A stretch of DNA of 64,000 nucleotides, taken from positions 328,041,679-328,105,678 of the forward strand of contig NC_073303.1 in the NCBI RefSeq assembly GCF_027595985.1, written 5' to 3'. A model generated the notes under the pieces. The model was given only the letters and a program-made list of their open reading frames with translations. It was not told the origin of the DNA and ran no database searches. Shown here piece by piece: positions 43,438 to 53,752 of the stretch. Source of the DNA: Sorex araneus. Taxonomy: Eukaryota; Chordata; Mammalia; Eulipotyphla; Soricidae. Position 1 is the first letter of the stretch. Each line of letters starts with the position of its first letter. Both the position numbers and the translations under genes were made by a program.

Positions 43438-44155
43438 TTATTTGTTGTTATTATTATTATTGTTCTCAGGGCTGACTGCTGGGAATCTGAACAGCAGAGG
43501 GCTGAAGAGTTCGGCGAGTAGTCGTGCAGTCAGAAGATTTTTGCTATAGGCCTGAGAGAGCTTGAAGAAATGTTTTAGCAAATACTGAAGTGTAAGCCAA
43601 TACTGATGAGGTATGTTCTGTGACCGTATGAGCTTCTTCAACAGCTGGGTGTACTCTTCGGAGCTTTGTACTTCTTGAGCTAAAGAAACCAGTTCATTGT
43701 AAACGGCGCCTGGAATGACAGGATTGGGTAAGTCCAGGAGATAGCACTTGAAAGCATCTGCTAAGACTTGCACATCGATCATGTCCAGGTCCACGAAGCC
43801 AGCATCACAGTCAAGAAGCTGCCGTAGCTCTGCTGGGTTGCTGGTGCTCTGGGCTCTGTAGAGAGTCGAAGATTCCAGACCTTTCTTTTCAATGGCTTCC
43901 ACTAGCTTGATGAGAAGAGGGGGAGCGATGTCAGGAGGGGCAAACTGCTCGGCCAGATCGGGAAGCGACAAAGCTTGCTGCTCACTGTCTACTTCAGCTT
44001 TCGAAGAACTGAGGGCGACAGGAAGGGGTCGAGGCAGCCGGGGCTTTGGTGTTGGTTGCGAGATTCTTTTCCTCCCAATATATTCTACGTAAGTTCCTGG
44101 GAAGTCCCCTGGCTCCCCCGTGGTTTCATTATAGCCATTTAACCAGCCGACTTAT
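43438..44155 (-). pseudogene. PIK3R1: PIK3R1 (p85-alpha) partial processed retrocopy
   Basis: The minus strand from about 44,155 encodes the end of the SH3 domain ([20 protein letters not shown]), the proline-rich linker ([19 protein letters not shown]) and most of the BH/RhoGAP-like domain. The latter includes [60 protein letters not shown] and [13 protein letters not shown]. These segments lie on several exons in mammalian PIK3R1 but are contiguous here, so it is a retrocopy. It ends in an (AAT/AAC)n tract at 43,440-43,465 and lacks both SH2 domains. I count roughly 84% amino-acid identity with the human protein as I remember it. No stop or frameshift is visible over ~236 codons. No ATG, promoter or signal of use is evident. 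Confidence 0.88.
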
Positions 44156-44399
44156 CTGATAAAACCTTCAGGGCCCGAAGACAGTGGTGGGATATAGTGA
44201 AAAAAATTCAATGAAATAAACACCTCACCAAAAATGCTTTACCCAGCTAGACTCTCATTCATATCAAAGGAACAACACACAACTTCACAGACAACAACTC
44301 AGGAACTTCATAGATTCAAAACCACGGATACAAGAAAAACTAAATGGGCTACTTTAAGATAAGAAGCCCCTCAAATACACCAAACTTCGCAAAAAGACG

Positions 44400-45290
44400 A
44401 GACAAAACTTCCTAACAGTAATCTCTCCCAATGCCAATGGGCTCAACGCACCAATGAAAATTAAACCCAACATTCTACTGCCTGCAGGAAACACATTTGA
44501 ACAGTCAGAGAAAACACAGACTCAAAGTCAAAGGCTGGAAAACAATTCTACAGGCAGAAAAACTCCCTCAAAAAAAGCGGGGATGGCTGTACTAGTATCA
44601 GACCACATTGATTTCAGACTGAAGAAGATCACAAGAGACAGTAAAGGTCATTTCTTAATGATCAAAGAATCTGTACATCAGGAAGAACTCACACTCCTAT
44701 ATGTATATGCACCTAATGATGGACCAGCAAAATACTTGAAACAACCACTCATAGACTTGAAGAAAGACATAGATAGTAACACAATACTAGTTAAAGATTT
44801 CAACATCGCTTTATCATCTCTCAACAGATCAACCAGACTCAAGCTCAGCAAGGACATACTTTATCTGAGGACAGAAATAGAAAAAAGGGGTTTAGTACAT
44901 ATATATATATATATATCCCAAAAAAGCTGAATACACATTCTTCTCAAGTATGCATGGGACATACTCCAAAATAGATCACATGCTGGGTCACAAAACATAC
45001 CTTCATAAAACTAAGAAGATAGAGATTTTACCAACAATCTTTTCAGGCCATGATGCATTAAAAATAGAAGTGACTCACACACATAAACAGAAAATCAAAT
45101 CAAACAGCTGGGAATTGAATAACTCACTATTGAACAACTAGTGGCTTAGAAAGGAAATCAAAGAGGAAATCAAAAGATTTCTGGAAACAAATGAGAATGA
45201 AGACATGAGTTACCAGAGCTTATGGGACATAGCAAAAGCTGTGTTAAGAGAAAAGTTAAAAGCACTCCTCAGGAAGGGAAAGTGAATCAA
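44400..45290 (+). pseudogene. L1 ORF2 endonuclease remnant
   Basis: KPNILLPAGNTFEQSEKTQT, SDHIDFRLKKITRDSKGHFL, LLYVYAPNDGPAKYL, DFNIALSSLNRSTRLKLSKD and KIDHMLGHKTYLHKT are in L1 order. The start of the frame and the (TA)n interruption near 44,900 are broken. The frame is cut at 45,290 by the composite element and continues at 46,735. Confidence 0.88.
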
Positions 45291-45308
45291 CAAAAGTAAC
45301 CTAAACTC

Positions 45309-46717
45309 GCCCCACTTCGCCGCGCCCACAGCCCGAGTATGACGGAGGAAGAAGACGGAGCTGCTTCGGACACCAGCAGCCCGCCAGCAACCTGCAGTAT
45401 GTGATTTGAGCGTTTCCGCCAGGCCCCCAGTGCGGGGGCCCAGCGTTTCTCTCTTTTTTTTTCTCTCTCTCTCTCTCTCCTTCAACTTCTGAGCACAGCA
45501 TGGCCTCCACCCCACTTCTCTGAGCACAAAATGGAGAGACGCACCCAAATGCGCGGCGCGGCTGGCGGGAGATCGAGGGCGGGGAAGTACCGGTCTCCGC
45601 CCACATCGGACACTTAAAGAGAGTGCAGCCACGTGGGCTTCCCCACTTCGCCGCGCCCGCAGCCCCAGTATGACTGAGGAGGACAAGGGAGCTTTCCCAC
45701 TTCCGCCAGTGCGGGGGGGGGGGGGGGCGATATTTCTCTAGGTTTTCCCATCTTATGAGCTCCATAAAAGGGTAAAAGATTGTAGTGATAGAATTTCAGG
45801 CAGAATTTTCCCTGGTCTTTATACAGAAACCCAAAACCTAATGTCATCTTAGTATCAGCAATATGTAATGGTTCCTTCTTAATGGGTCGGACTTTTGTGG
45901 GAGATCCTAACAAGAATAGTAAGTCTTTTGTTGAAATATTGAAGGCAATCAAAGTGGTAGCCATCTCTCTAGACTGAACTAAGCTATATCCCCAAGCCGG
46001 CCGAGAAGTAATATCCTATCTCGGGAAGAAACACGGCGTGGTGTCAAACATAGTGTGATGTCCATTAAGCAAACAGACCTGGTGGCATGGGAATGGGATA
46101 TAAGGGGAAAAGTTATGTACATGGAACAGCGGGACGCTGGTGGAATCTCGAGCCGGAGCTGATACCAGCGCAAGATTTTTGGTTCCAGAAACTGCTTGCA
46201 GACACTCTACTAGACTATCAACTAAGCCAGAGCCCCACGCCGGCTGATGACGGGAAATAACCATCCTCTTCGGTTTTTTTTTCCCTTTGTCAGACAGCGT
46301 GGTGATTACTAAACAGGCGTGAACTTGGTGGCGCGGGGCAAGGGGGAAAAAGAAAAGTTATGTAACAAACAGCGGGACTTAATATCTCTATATTCTTAGC
46401 AATGGAGAACTATCAATTGCCTCCTTGGCAATAGGACTGTCTTTTTCTTTTTGTGGGGAAACCCCAGCATCGGTAGTGAGTTGTGTGTTGAAACATGGAA
46501 TGTAATCAAGATAAGCGTAAATGAAGTGAAACTTATCACGTACAAGGGTGGGGACTGGGGAGGTGGGAGGGGGCGGCAGATATACTGGGGGGGTTGGTGA
46601 TGGAAGATGGACACTGGTGAAGGGAAGGGTGTTTGAGTATTATATAACTGACATAATCCTGAGAACTATGTAACCCTCCACTTGGTGATTCAACAAAAAA
46701 ATTTTTTAAAAAAAAGA
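45309..46717 (+). mobile_element. Composite non-autonomous retroposon with tandem units and an L1 3' end
   Basis: AAAAGTAACCTAAACTC at 45,292-45,308 and 46,718-46,734 is a 17-bp exact target duplication. Inside is a CpG-rich 5' region with two partial units 331 bp apart (CCCACTTCGCCGCGCCC at 45,311 and 45,642). Next comes a ~215-bp spacer and two units about 244 bp apart (AACTAAGC with GCCGGC at 45,977 and 46,220; AAAAGTTATGTA at 46,108 and 46,353). An L1 3' UTR of the first subtype (from about 46,470) and an A-rich tail complete it. It has no long frame with known similarity. The architecture recalls primate SVA. Confidence 0.8.
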
Positions 46718-46734
46718 AAAAGTAACCTAAACTC

Positions 46735-48590
46735 ACAGCTTAAGGTCTTGGAAACTGACCAACAAAAGGATCCCAAACTAGGCAGGAGGAAGGAAATAAT
46801 AAAACTCAGAGCAGAAATTAATGAGATGGAAGCCCCAAAAACAATCCAAAAGATCAATGAAACCAAGAGCTCTTTCCTTGAAAAAAAAATAAACAAGATC
46901 GATTAACCTCTAGCAAGATTCACAAAGAAAGAGAGAAAAAAACTAATAAATATAATTAGAAATGGAAAGGAGGACATCACTACAGAAACTACAGAAATTC
47001 AAAGGATCATCAGAGATTACTTTGAGAATCTTTATGCCACAAAACAAGAAAACCTCGAGGAAATGGATAAATTCCTGTATTCCTATAGCCTCCCACGGCT
47101 GAACCAAGAGGACTTGGAATACCTGAACAGACCTAGCACCATCAAGGAAATTGAAACGGTAATGAAAAGTCTCCCCTAAAACAAAAGTCCTGGCCCAGAT
47201 GGATTCACTAGTGAATTTTTCCAAATCTTTAAAGAGGACTAAATCCCAATTCTTTTCAAGCTTTTCCAGGAAATTGAAGAATCAGAAACACTTCCAAACA
47301 GTTTCTATGAGGTAAATATCACCCTGATACCAAAAGCAGACAGAGTAACAACAAAGAAGGAGAATTACAGGCTGATATCCCTGATGAACACAGATCTAAA
47401 GATCCTCAACAAAATTCTAGCAACCAGAATACAACAACTAATCAAAAAGATCATACACCATGACCAATTAGGATTCATCCCAGAGATGCAAGGATGGTTT
47501 AACACTTATAAGTCAATCAGTATAATACACCATATCAATAAAAGAAAAGGTAAAAACCATATAATACTATCAATAGATGCAAATACAGCATTTGACAAGA
47601 TCCAACACTCTTTCATGTTAAAAACTCTCAACAAAATAGGAATTGAAGGAGCTTTCCAATTGAAGGAGCTACTACATACCCACAGCAAGTATTATTTTCA
47701 ATGGGGAGAAACTAAAAAAAAGCCTTCCCTCTAAGATCGGGGGCAAGACAAAGTTGCCCACTCTCTCCACTTCTACTCAATATAGTACTGTAAGTTCTTG
47801 CCATAGCAGTTAGACAAGAAAAAGATATCAAGGGCATCCAGATAGGAAAGGAAGAGTTCAAGTTATCACTATTTGCAGATGAGATGATACTATAGTTAGA
47901 ATATCCTAAAGAATCTACAAAAATGCTCCTAAAAATAATAGGTGTATAGTAATGTGGCAGGTTACAAAATCAGTACCCAAAAGTCCATGAATTTCCTATA
48001 TACAAATGATTAAAGAGAAGAAAGATTGAAAAACCAATCCCATTCACAATAGTGCCTCAGAAAATTAAGCACTGTGGAATCAGCTTAACTATAAAAATAA
48101 AGTTACAAAACACAATTTCAAGAAATAAAAGAGAACAGTAGGAAATGGAGACACACCCCCCTATGCATGGATTGGGAAGATTAATATTGTCAAAATGGGA
48201 ATACTCCCCAAAGCATTATATCAATGCTGTCCATGTAAGGATACCCATGACATTCTTCAAGGAAATAGGCAAAATATTCCTGAAATTAATATGGAACAAT
48301 AAACCTCCATAAATAGCTAAATCAATCCTTGGGAAAAAGAAGATGGGCAGCATCACCTTCCCAACTTCAAACTCTACTATAAAAGCAGTAGTAATTAAAA
48401 CAGCATGGTATTGGAGTAGAAACAGACCTTCAGACCAATGGAACAGAGTTGAATATTCTGTCACAAACTTTCAAATATATGATCACTTAATCTTTGATGA
48501 AGGAGCGAAAAATGTGAAGTGGAGCAAGAAAAGCCTCTTTGACAAGTGGTGTTGGGAAAACTGGACAGCTACTTGCAAAAAAAAAAAATG
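46735..48590 (+). pseudogene. L1 ORF2 reverse transcriptase remnant
   Basis: After the composite element the frame resumes: [37 protein letters not shown] near 47,190, [20 protein letters not shown] and [28 protein letters not shown] (core Asp-to-Glu) is near 47,880 and [15 protein letters not shown] at 48,550. It gives the reference spacing for the deletion in the 13-17.9 kb L1. Confidence 0.88.
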
Positions 48591-48956
48591 AACTCAGACC
48601 TCTGTCTAACACCAGATACAAACGTCAGATCAAAGTGGATTATAGACCTTAATATCGGACCTTAATACATAAGATACATGAAGGAAAATGTAGGCAGAAC
48701 CTCCATGACATTGAAGCTAAAGGCATCTTTAAGGATGATACACCGTTAACCAAGCAAGTGGAAACAAACAAATGGGACTACATTAAACTAATAAGCTTCT
48801 GTCCCACAAGAGAAACAGTGACCAAAATACAGAGAGAGCCCACGAAATGGGCAAAAATATTTACCCAATACCTATCAGATAAGAGGTTAATATCCAGGAT
48901 ATACAAGACACTAATAGAATTGTACAAGAAAAATACCCCCAACCCCATCAAAAAAT

Positions 48957-49181
48957 CACTGTCACTGTCATCCCATTGCTCATTGATTTGCTCGAGCAGG
49001 TACCAGTAACGTGTCCATTGTCAGACTTGCTGTTAGTGTTTTTGGCATATTGAATATGCCACAGGTAGTTTACCAGGCTCTGCTGTGCGGGCAAGATACT
49101 CTCAGTAGCTTGCTGGACTGTCTGAGTGGGACGGAGGAATCAAACCCGGGTCAGCTGCATGAAAGGCAAACGTCCTACCGC
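48957..49181 (-). mobile_element. RTE-tailed SINE inside L1 ORF2
   Basis: The tail CACTGTCACTGTCATCCC leads to GCTCATTGATTTGCTCGAGC, GTGTCCATTGTCAGACTTGC and CTCAGTAGCTTGCTGGAC. The head is shortened at ACGTCCTACCGCTATG. The L1 frame continues on both sides. Confidence 0.9.
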
Positions 49182-49664
49182 TATGAAAAATGAACAGAAG
49201 CTTCCTCAAGAAAGAAATACAAATGGCCAAAAGGCACCTGGGGAAAATGCTCTACATCACTAATCATGATGAAGATGCAAATCAAAACAACAATGAGATA
49301 TCATCTTGCACCACTGAGACTGGCACACATCCAAAGGAACAACAACAACCAGTGCTGGTGCAGGGAGAAAGGGACTCTAATTCATTGCTGGTGGGAATGC
49401 CGACCATTGTTAGTTCAGCTCTTCTGGAAAACAATGTGGGCATTGCTCAAAAAACTAGAAATTGAGCTTCCTTATGATCCAGCAATACAACTTCTGAGAA
49501 TATATCCCTGGGGTCCAAAAAAGCACAGTAGAAATTACCTCTGCACTTGTATGTTTGTTGAAACAGTGTTGACAATAGCCAGAATCTGGAAATAACCTGA
49601 GTGCCTGAGATGACTGGTTGAAGAAACTATGAGACATCTACACAAGGAATACTATGCAACTTTT

Positions 49665-49835
49665 TTTTTTTGCTTTTTGGGTCACACCCAGCAATGCTCA
49701 GGGATTACTCCTGGCTTTGCACTCAGGAATTGCTCCTGGCAGTGCTTGGGGGACCATATGGGATGCCGGGGATTGAACCCATGTCGGCCGCGTGCAAGGC
49801 AAACGCCCTACCCGCTGTGCTATCGCTCCAGCCCC
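49665..49835 (-). mobile_element. SOR SINE inside L1 ORF2
   Basis: Near-consensus SOR. TACTATGCAACTTTT at 49,650-49,664 and 49,836-49,850 is a 15-bp exact target duplication. Confidence 0.95.
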
Positions 49836-50526
49836 TACTATGCAACTTTTAGGAAATATGAAGTCATGAAATTTGATTCTAAGTGGATAGACATAAAGAG
49901 TATCATGCTAAGTGAAATGAGTCAGAAAGAGAGGAAGAGACATAGAATGACTGCACTCTTTTGTAGAACATAAAATAACATAATATGAGACTAACACCCA
50001 AGGACAGTAGAGACAAGGGCCAGGAAGATTGCTCCATGGTTGGAAGCCTGCCTTATAGACTGGGGGAGAAGACAGCTGAGATAGAGAAGGGATATTTAAG
50101 TCAATGATGGTTGGATGGACCACTTGGGATGGGAGATGTGTGCTGAAAGTAGAAAAAAAACCATGATGGCCTCTCAGTATCTGTATAGCAAACCGTAATG
50201 CCCAAAAGTAGAAAGAAAGAAGGAAATTATCTGCCATAGAGGCAGGGGGTGGGGTGGAGTGGGGGTGGTGGTGGTGAGAGGGATACTGGGGACACTGGTG
50301 GTGAAAAATGTACACTGGTAGAGGGATGTATGTTTGATCATTGTATGACTAAAACTCAATCATAAAAGCTTTGTAACAATATCTCACTCTGATTCAAATT
50401 TTTAAAAAGCAACAATTTAAAGTTTATTATGAATAAGAGGTAAGGAAATCAACATTTGACTTAGGGCCTTTGGTAGAGTGGTTAAGAAATGCTGGAATAG
50501 GACAGTCTTTGTTAAAGTTCTTAAAT

Positions 50527-50699
50527 TGGGGGCTGGAGAGTTAGCACAGTGGATAGGATGCCTGTCTGGTATGTGATCTATTAGAATTCCATAGCCAGAA
50601 CCCATATGGTGCCCCAGTCTCCATCTTGAGTAAACCCTCAACACAGAGTCAGTACTAAGCCCTGAGCTTAGCCCAAGTATAGTCCAAAACCAAAAAAAA
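50527..50699 (+). mobile_element. Diverged SOR SINE
   Basis: GGGGGCTGGAGAGTTAGCAC, CCATATGGTGCCCCAGTC and AGTATAGTCCAAAACC, then an A run. Confidence 0.65.
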
Positions 50700-51034
50700 A
50701 TTCATGATCTGGAATTTACTAGATATTTTCTGTTTTTCAAACTGTTTAATTTGATGTTCTTTGTCCAAAGTTTTATACTTTCTAAACGGGTTGGTACCTC
50801 AGAGTACAGTAAGAATAAATGAGTTAAAGCAGGAGACATGTTGGGAAGAGTTCCTGACCTATTACTATTGCTGAGTCAGTCAGAGTGGTTTGCCTTATTT
50901 TTTTCTCTCCAGAAACCAGAAGCAGAACTGTAAGACTGGATGATCCAAGATTACATCCTTGCTCAACCATTACAACTTACAATTAGGTTTAACATCTCTT
51001 GGTCTCTGGAAAATGAGGATGTGGGCTACATGAA
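50700..51034. other. Intergenic, nothing recognised
   Basis: Unique sequence between two SINEs. Confidence 0.4.
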
Positions 51035-51047
51035 AGAGCTCCCAGAT

Positions 51048-51220
51048 ATTTTTTTTGCTTTTTGGGTCACACCTGGCGATACTCTGGGGTTACTCCTGGC
51101 TCTGCACTCAGGAATCATCCCTAGCGGTGCTCAGGGGACCATATGGGATGCTGGGAATTGAACCCGGGTCGGCCGCATGCAAGGCAAATGCCCTATCCAC
51201 TGTGCTATTGCTTCAGCCTG
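51048..51220 (-). mobile_element. SOR SINE
   Basis: Poly(T), GGGTCACACCTGGCGATAC, GAACCCGGGTCGGCCGCATG, GCTATTGCTTCAGCC. AGAGCTCCCAGAT at 51,035-51,047 and 51,221-51,233 is a 13-bp exact target duplication. Confidence 0.95.
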
Positions 51221-51339
51221 AGAGCTCCCAGATTTTAAATCTTATAATAGTTCATCCTTGCCGTCCTGTTTTTCCCTTCAAAGTAGAAATGAGCATGCAG
51301 GGATGTCTCAGTGCCAAATGTGCCTGTCCCGGCCTGGGG

Positions 51340-51690
51340 ATGAGGCCCAGCTATAGAGTACCTGTCTTGTTTATGGGAAACCCTGAGTTTGGTTCTCAGA
51401 ACTGCTAAAATAATAAAAATAGAACGTGCCTGCCTTGAAAGCATAGGGCACAAATTCAATATCCAATGCCCCATCACCTGTATGTGCCAAACGTGGGTCC
51501 TACCTCTCTGCTGTCTGGGACCCCTTGCTCCACAATAGAAAGTTTGATCTCTGGTGATAGCTAGATGTGCGCAAACACCATAATTGAGGTCTCAACTGCC
51601 AGCAAGTATGTGACTACACAGCAACATCTAGCATGCACTACAAGTAGGATGTGCAAGAGTACCATAATGAAGGAGCGCAAATTCCAGAGA
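51340..51690 (+). mobile_element. Third-family tRNA-derived SINE, longer form, decayed
   Basis: GGCCCAGCTATAGAGTACCT and GAGTTTGGTTCTCAGAACTG resemble A and B boxes. Further on, CCACAATAGAAAGTTTGATC matches the element at 31.2-31.4 kb. Confidence 0.35.
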
Positions 51691-51699
51691 GCATGTGTG

Positions 51700-52534
51700 C
51701 AAGCTCAGCATATGAAAATACGGGATTCCTGGTTAGCATCACTACCATCAGAAATAGTAAAAGGAAAGGGAATCAATAAAATAAAATAGAAATGTTCAGG
51801 GTTATTGCAACAATAAATTGAATGATGAATATAAAGCACCAGATAAATGAAAAGCAAATAAAAGTCAACTCTTGATCTTAACAATGTTTATTCAGTATTG
51901 TATTTATTATGAAAACACTATAATGATAATTTCCAAACCTTATGAGTCCTGCTTTCTTTTCAAATATAAAACCATGTAGTCATAAAAGAAAACAAGACAA
52001 CTACAAATCACTTTATTTATTTATTTTTTTTTACAAATCACTTTAATAGAAAGGTTTGCTTGCTGATAATTTTCTTTTCTCTTTATCCATCTTCCAAAAG
52101 TTTCCTCATTTATTAACAGAAATAAACATGAAGTGTAGGAACATATTCTTTCATTATTGACAACCATACATATGTTCATTTATAAAAACAATATCAATTT
52201 ACAAAATGGGATTTTGTTTGTTTCCTCTTATTCTAAGTTATTCTTTGCCTGCTGATATATTAGTCTCACTGGTATACTTGGTAGATTGGCTATACCTGCT
52301 ATTAATCTCTAAATGATAGAGATCCATGCAGAGCTGTGGGAAGAGTATAATACATTAAATTCCTTGTCTTATTATGTGTACTTTCTTATCTGAATGAAAT
52401 TATAAATAAAAATTTAAAAAACTAGATTATATATATTCACAACAGACAGTAAAAATATATAATCAGTGCATTTTAGAACTGAAAGGGATCTTAGAGTCTA
52501 TTTGGTCTAAATAAGGTGATTTTAAAAGTTAGAT
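51700..52534. other. Intergenic, AT-rich, with a tail-only insertion at 52.0 kb
   Basis: No gene recognised. Confidence 0.4.
52002..52045. repeat. Poly(T)-only insertion flanked by a 14-bp direct repeat
   Basis: TACAAATCACTTTA occurs at 52,002-52,015 and 52,032-52,045 and encloses 16 bp of T-rich sequence with one or two A. It resembles a target-site duplication around an A tail and nothing else. Confidence 0.75.
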
Positions 52535-52728
52535 GAGGGGCCAGGGATATAGTACAGTGGGTAAGGTAGCATGAGGCTGCGCATCCAGGTTCAATCCCGG
52601 CATCTCATATGTTCACCTAAGCACTGTCAGGAGTGATTCCTGAGTGCAGAGCCAGGAGTAACCCCTGAGCATCACTGATGTGCTACCTCCCTGCACTCCT
52701 CCCTAGCCAAAAGGAAAAAAAAGTTAGA
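52535..52728 (+). mobile_element. Diverged SOR SINE
   Basis: GGGGCCAGGGATATAGTACAG, CCAGGTTCAATCCCGGCATC, GCACTGTCAGGAGTGATTCC. AAAAGTTAGAT at 52,524-52,534 and 52,729-52,739 is an 11-bp target duplication. Confidence 0.88.
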
Positions 52729-52739
52729 TAAAATGACAA

Positions 52740-53175
52740 GATGGAACTCTACCTTCTGTGGTATGCTTTCTCATTTCCTGTAGCCCTAATGTAGTCATGA
52801 CAAAAACATCAGACGAACACAAATTTGGGGAATATCCTGCAGGATTACCAGATAGCATAATCAAGATTACCAAAAACATGAGAAAGAAGGAAAGATTAGA
52901 AGCTGGCACAGATCATAAGAGGCATGGCAACTAAATGTAGCATGTGACCCTAGTTTGAATCTTAAACAAAATACAAGTCTGAAGTTTAGTTAATAACAAA
53001 GTAAATGCCACTTTGTGGTTTGGGATTCATGAGTAATATGTTACCTTAGCAATGGAGAAACTATTTGGAGAGGTATACACGGTCACTCTGTACTACCCTG
53101 AAACTTTTCAGAAGTCTAAAATATTCCACGTTTAAGTTTACCTGAAAAAAGGTTAGGAACTTCTAATGTGAATAG
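52740..53175. other. Intergenic; possible ancient retroposon end near 53,030-53,145
   Basis: GGTATACACGGTCACTCTGT and TCTAAAATATTCCA recall the end of very old mammalian LINE-type repeats. Not assignable by eye. Confidence 0.3.
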
Positions 53176-53391
53176 TTTTCTTCCTTCCTTCCTTTCCATC
53201 TTTTCTTTTTCTTTTATTCTCCCTCCCTTTCTTCTTCCTTCCTTCCTTTCTTTCTTTGCTTCCTTTTCTTTACTTTTCTTTCTCCTTCCTTCCTTCCTTT
53301 CCTTCTTCCTTCCTTCCTTCCTTCCTTCCTTCCTTTCTTCCTTTCTTTCTTTCTCTCTCTCTTTCTTCCTTCCTTCCTTCCCTCCTTTCCT

Positions 53392-53477
<86 letters not shown>

Positions 53478-53641
53478 TTTCTTTCTTTCCCTCTCTTCCT
53501 TCCTTCCTTCCTTCCTTCCTTCCTTCCTTCCTTCCTTCCTTCCTTCCTTCCTTCCTTCCTTCCTTGTTTCTCTCTTCCTTCCTTCCTTCCTTCCTTCCTT
53601 CCTTCCTTCCTTCCTTCCTTCCTTCCTTCCTTCCTTCCTTC

Positions 53642-53720
<79 letters not shown>

Positions 53721-53752
53721 TCCCTTTTCTTTCTCCCTTTCTGTTTCTCTCT
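53176..53752. repeat. Compound (TTCC)n/(TTTC)n microsatellite, about 580 bp
   Basis: Alternating blocks: mixed 53,176-53,400, (TTTC)n 53,393-53,475, (TTCC)n 53,498-53,565 and 53,575-53,642, (TTTC)n 53,643-53,722. One strand is almost pure pyrimidine. The long Leu/Phe/Ser and Lys/Glu/Arg open frames here come from the repeat and are not genes. Confidence 0.98.

Larger units (their letters stand above)
48690..49900 (+). pseudogene. L1 ORF2 C-terminal remnant
   Basis: [78 protein letters not shown] and ATFRKYEVMKFDSKW. Two SINEs interrupt it. Confidence 0.85.
44156..50412 (+). mobile_element. Old L1 retrotransposon with three nested insertions
   Basis: It begins inside ORF1 (GTGGTGGGATATAGTGAAAA), directly abutting the PIK3R1 retrocopy. 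ORF2 runs from about 44,400 with L1 endonuclease motifs, through the RT to the cysteine motif and YATFRKYEVMKF near 49,870, then a 3' UTR of the second subtype and an A-rich end near 50,412. Insertions are a composite element (45,309-46,717), an RTE-tailed SINE (48,957-49,181) and a SOR (49,665-49,835). Many stops and frameshifts. The RT core reads FADE instead of FADD near 47,880. Confidence 0.9.

Noticed and set aside
45210-45964. Minus-strand open frames of 116-158 codons
   Set aside because: They lie across the GC-rich 5' part of the composite retroposon and match no protein; the element reads on the plus strand.
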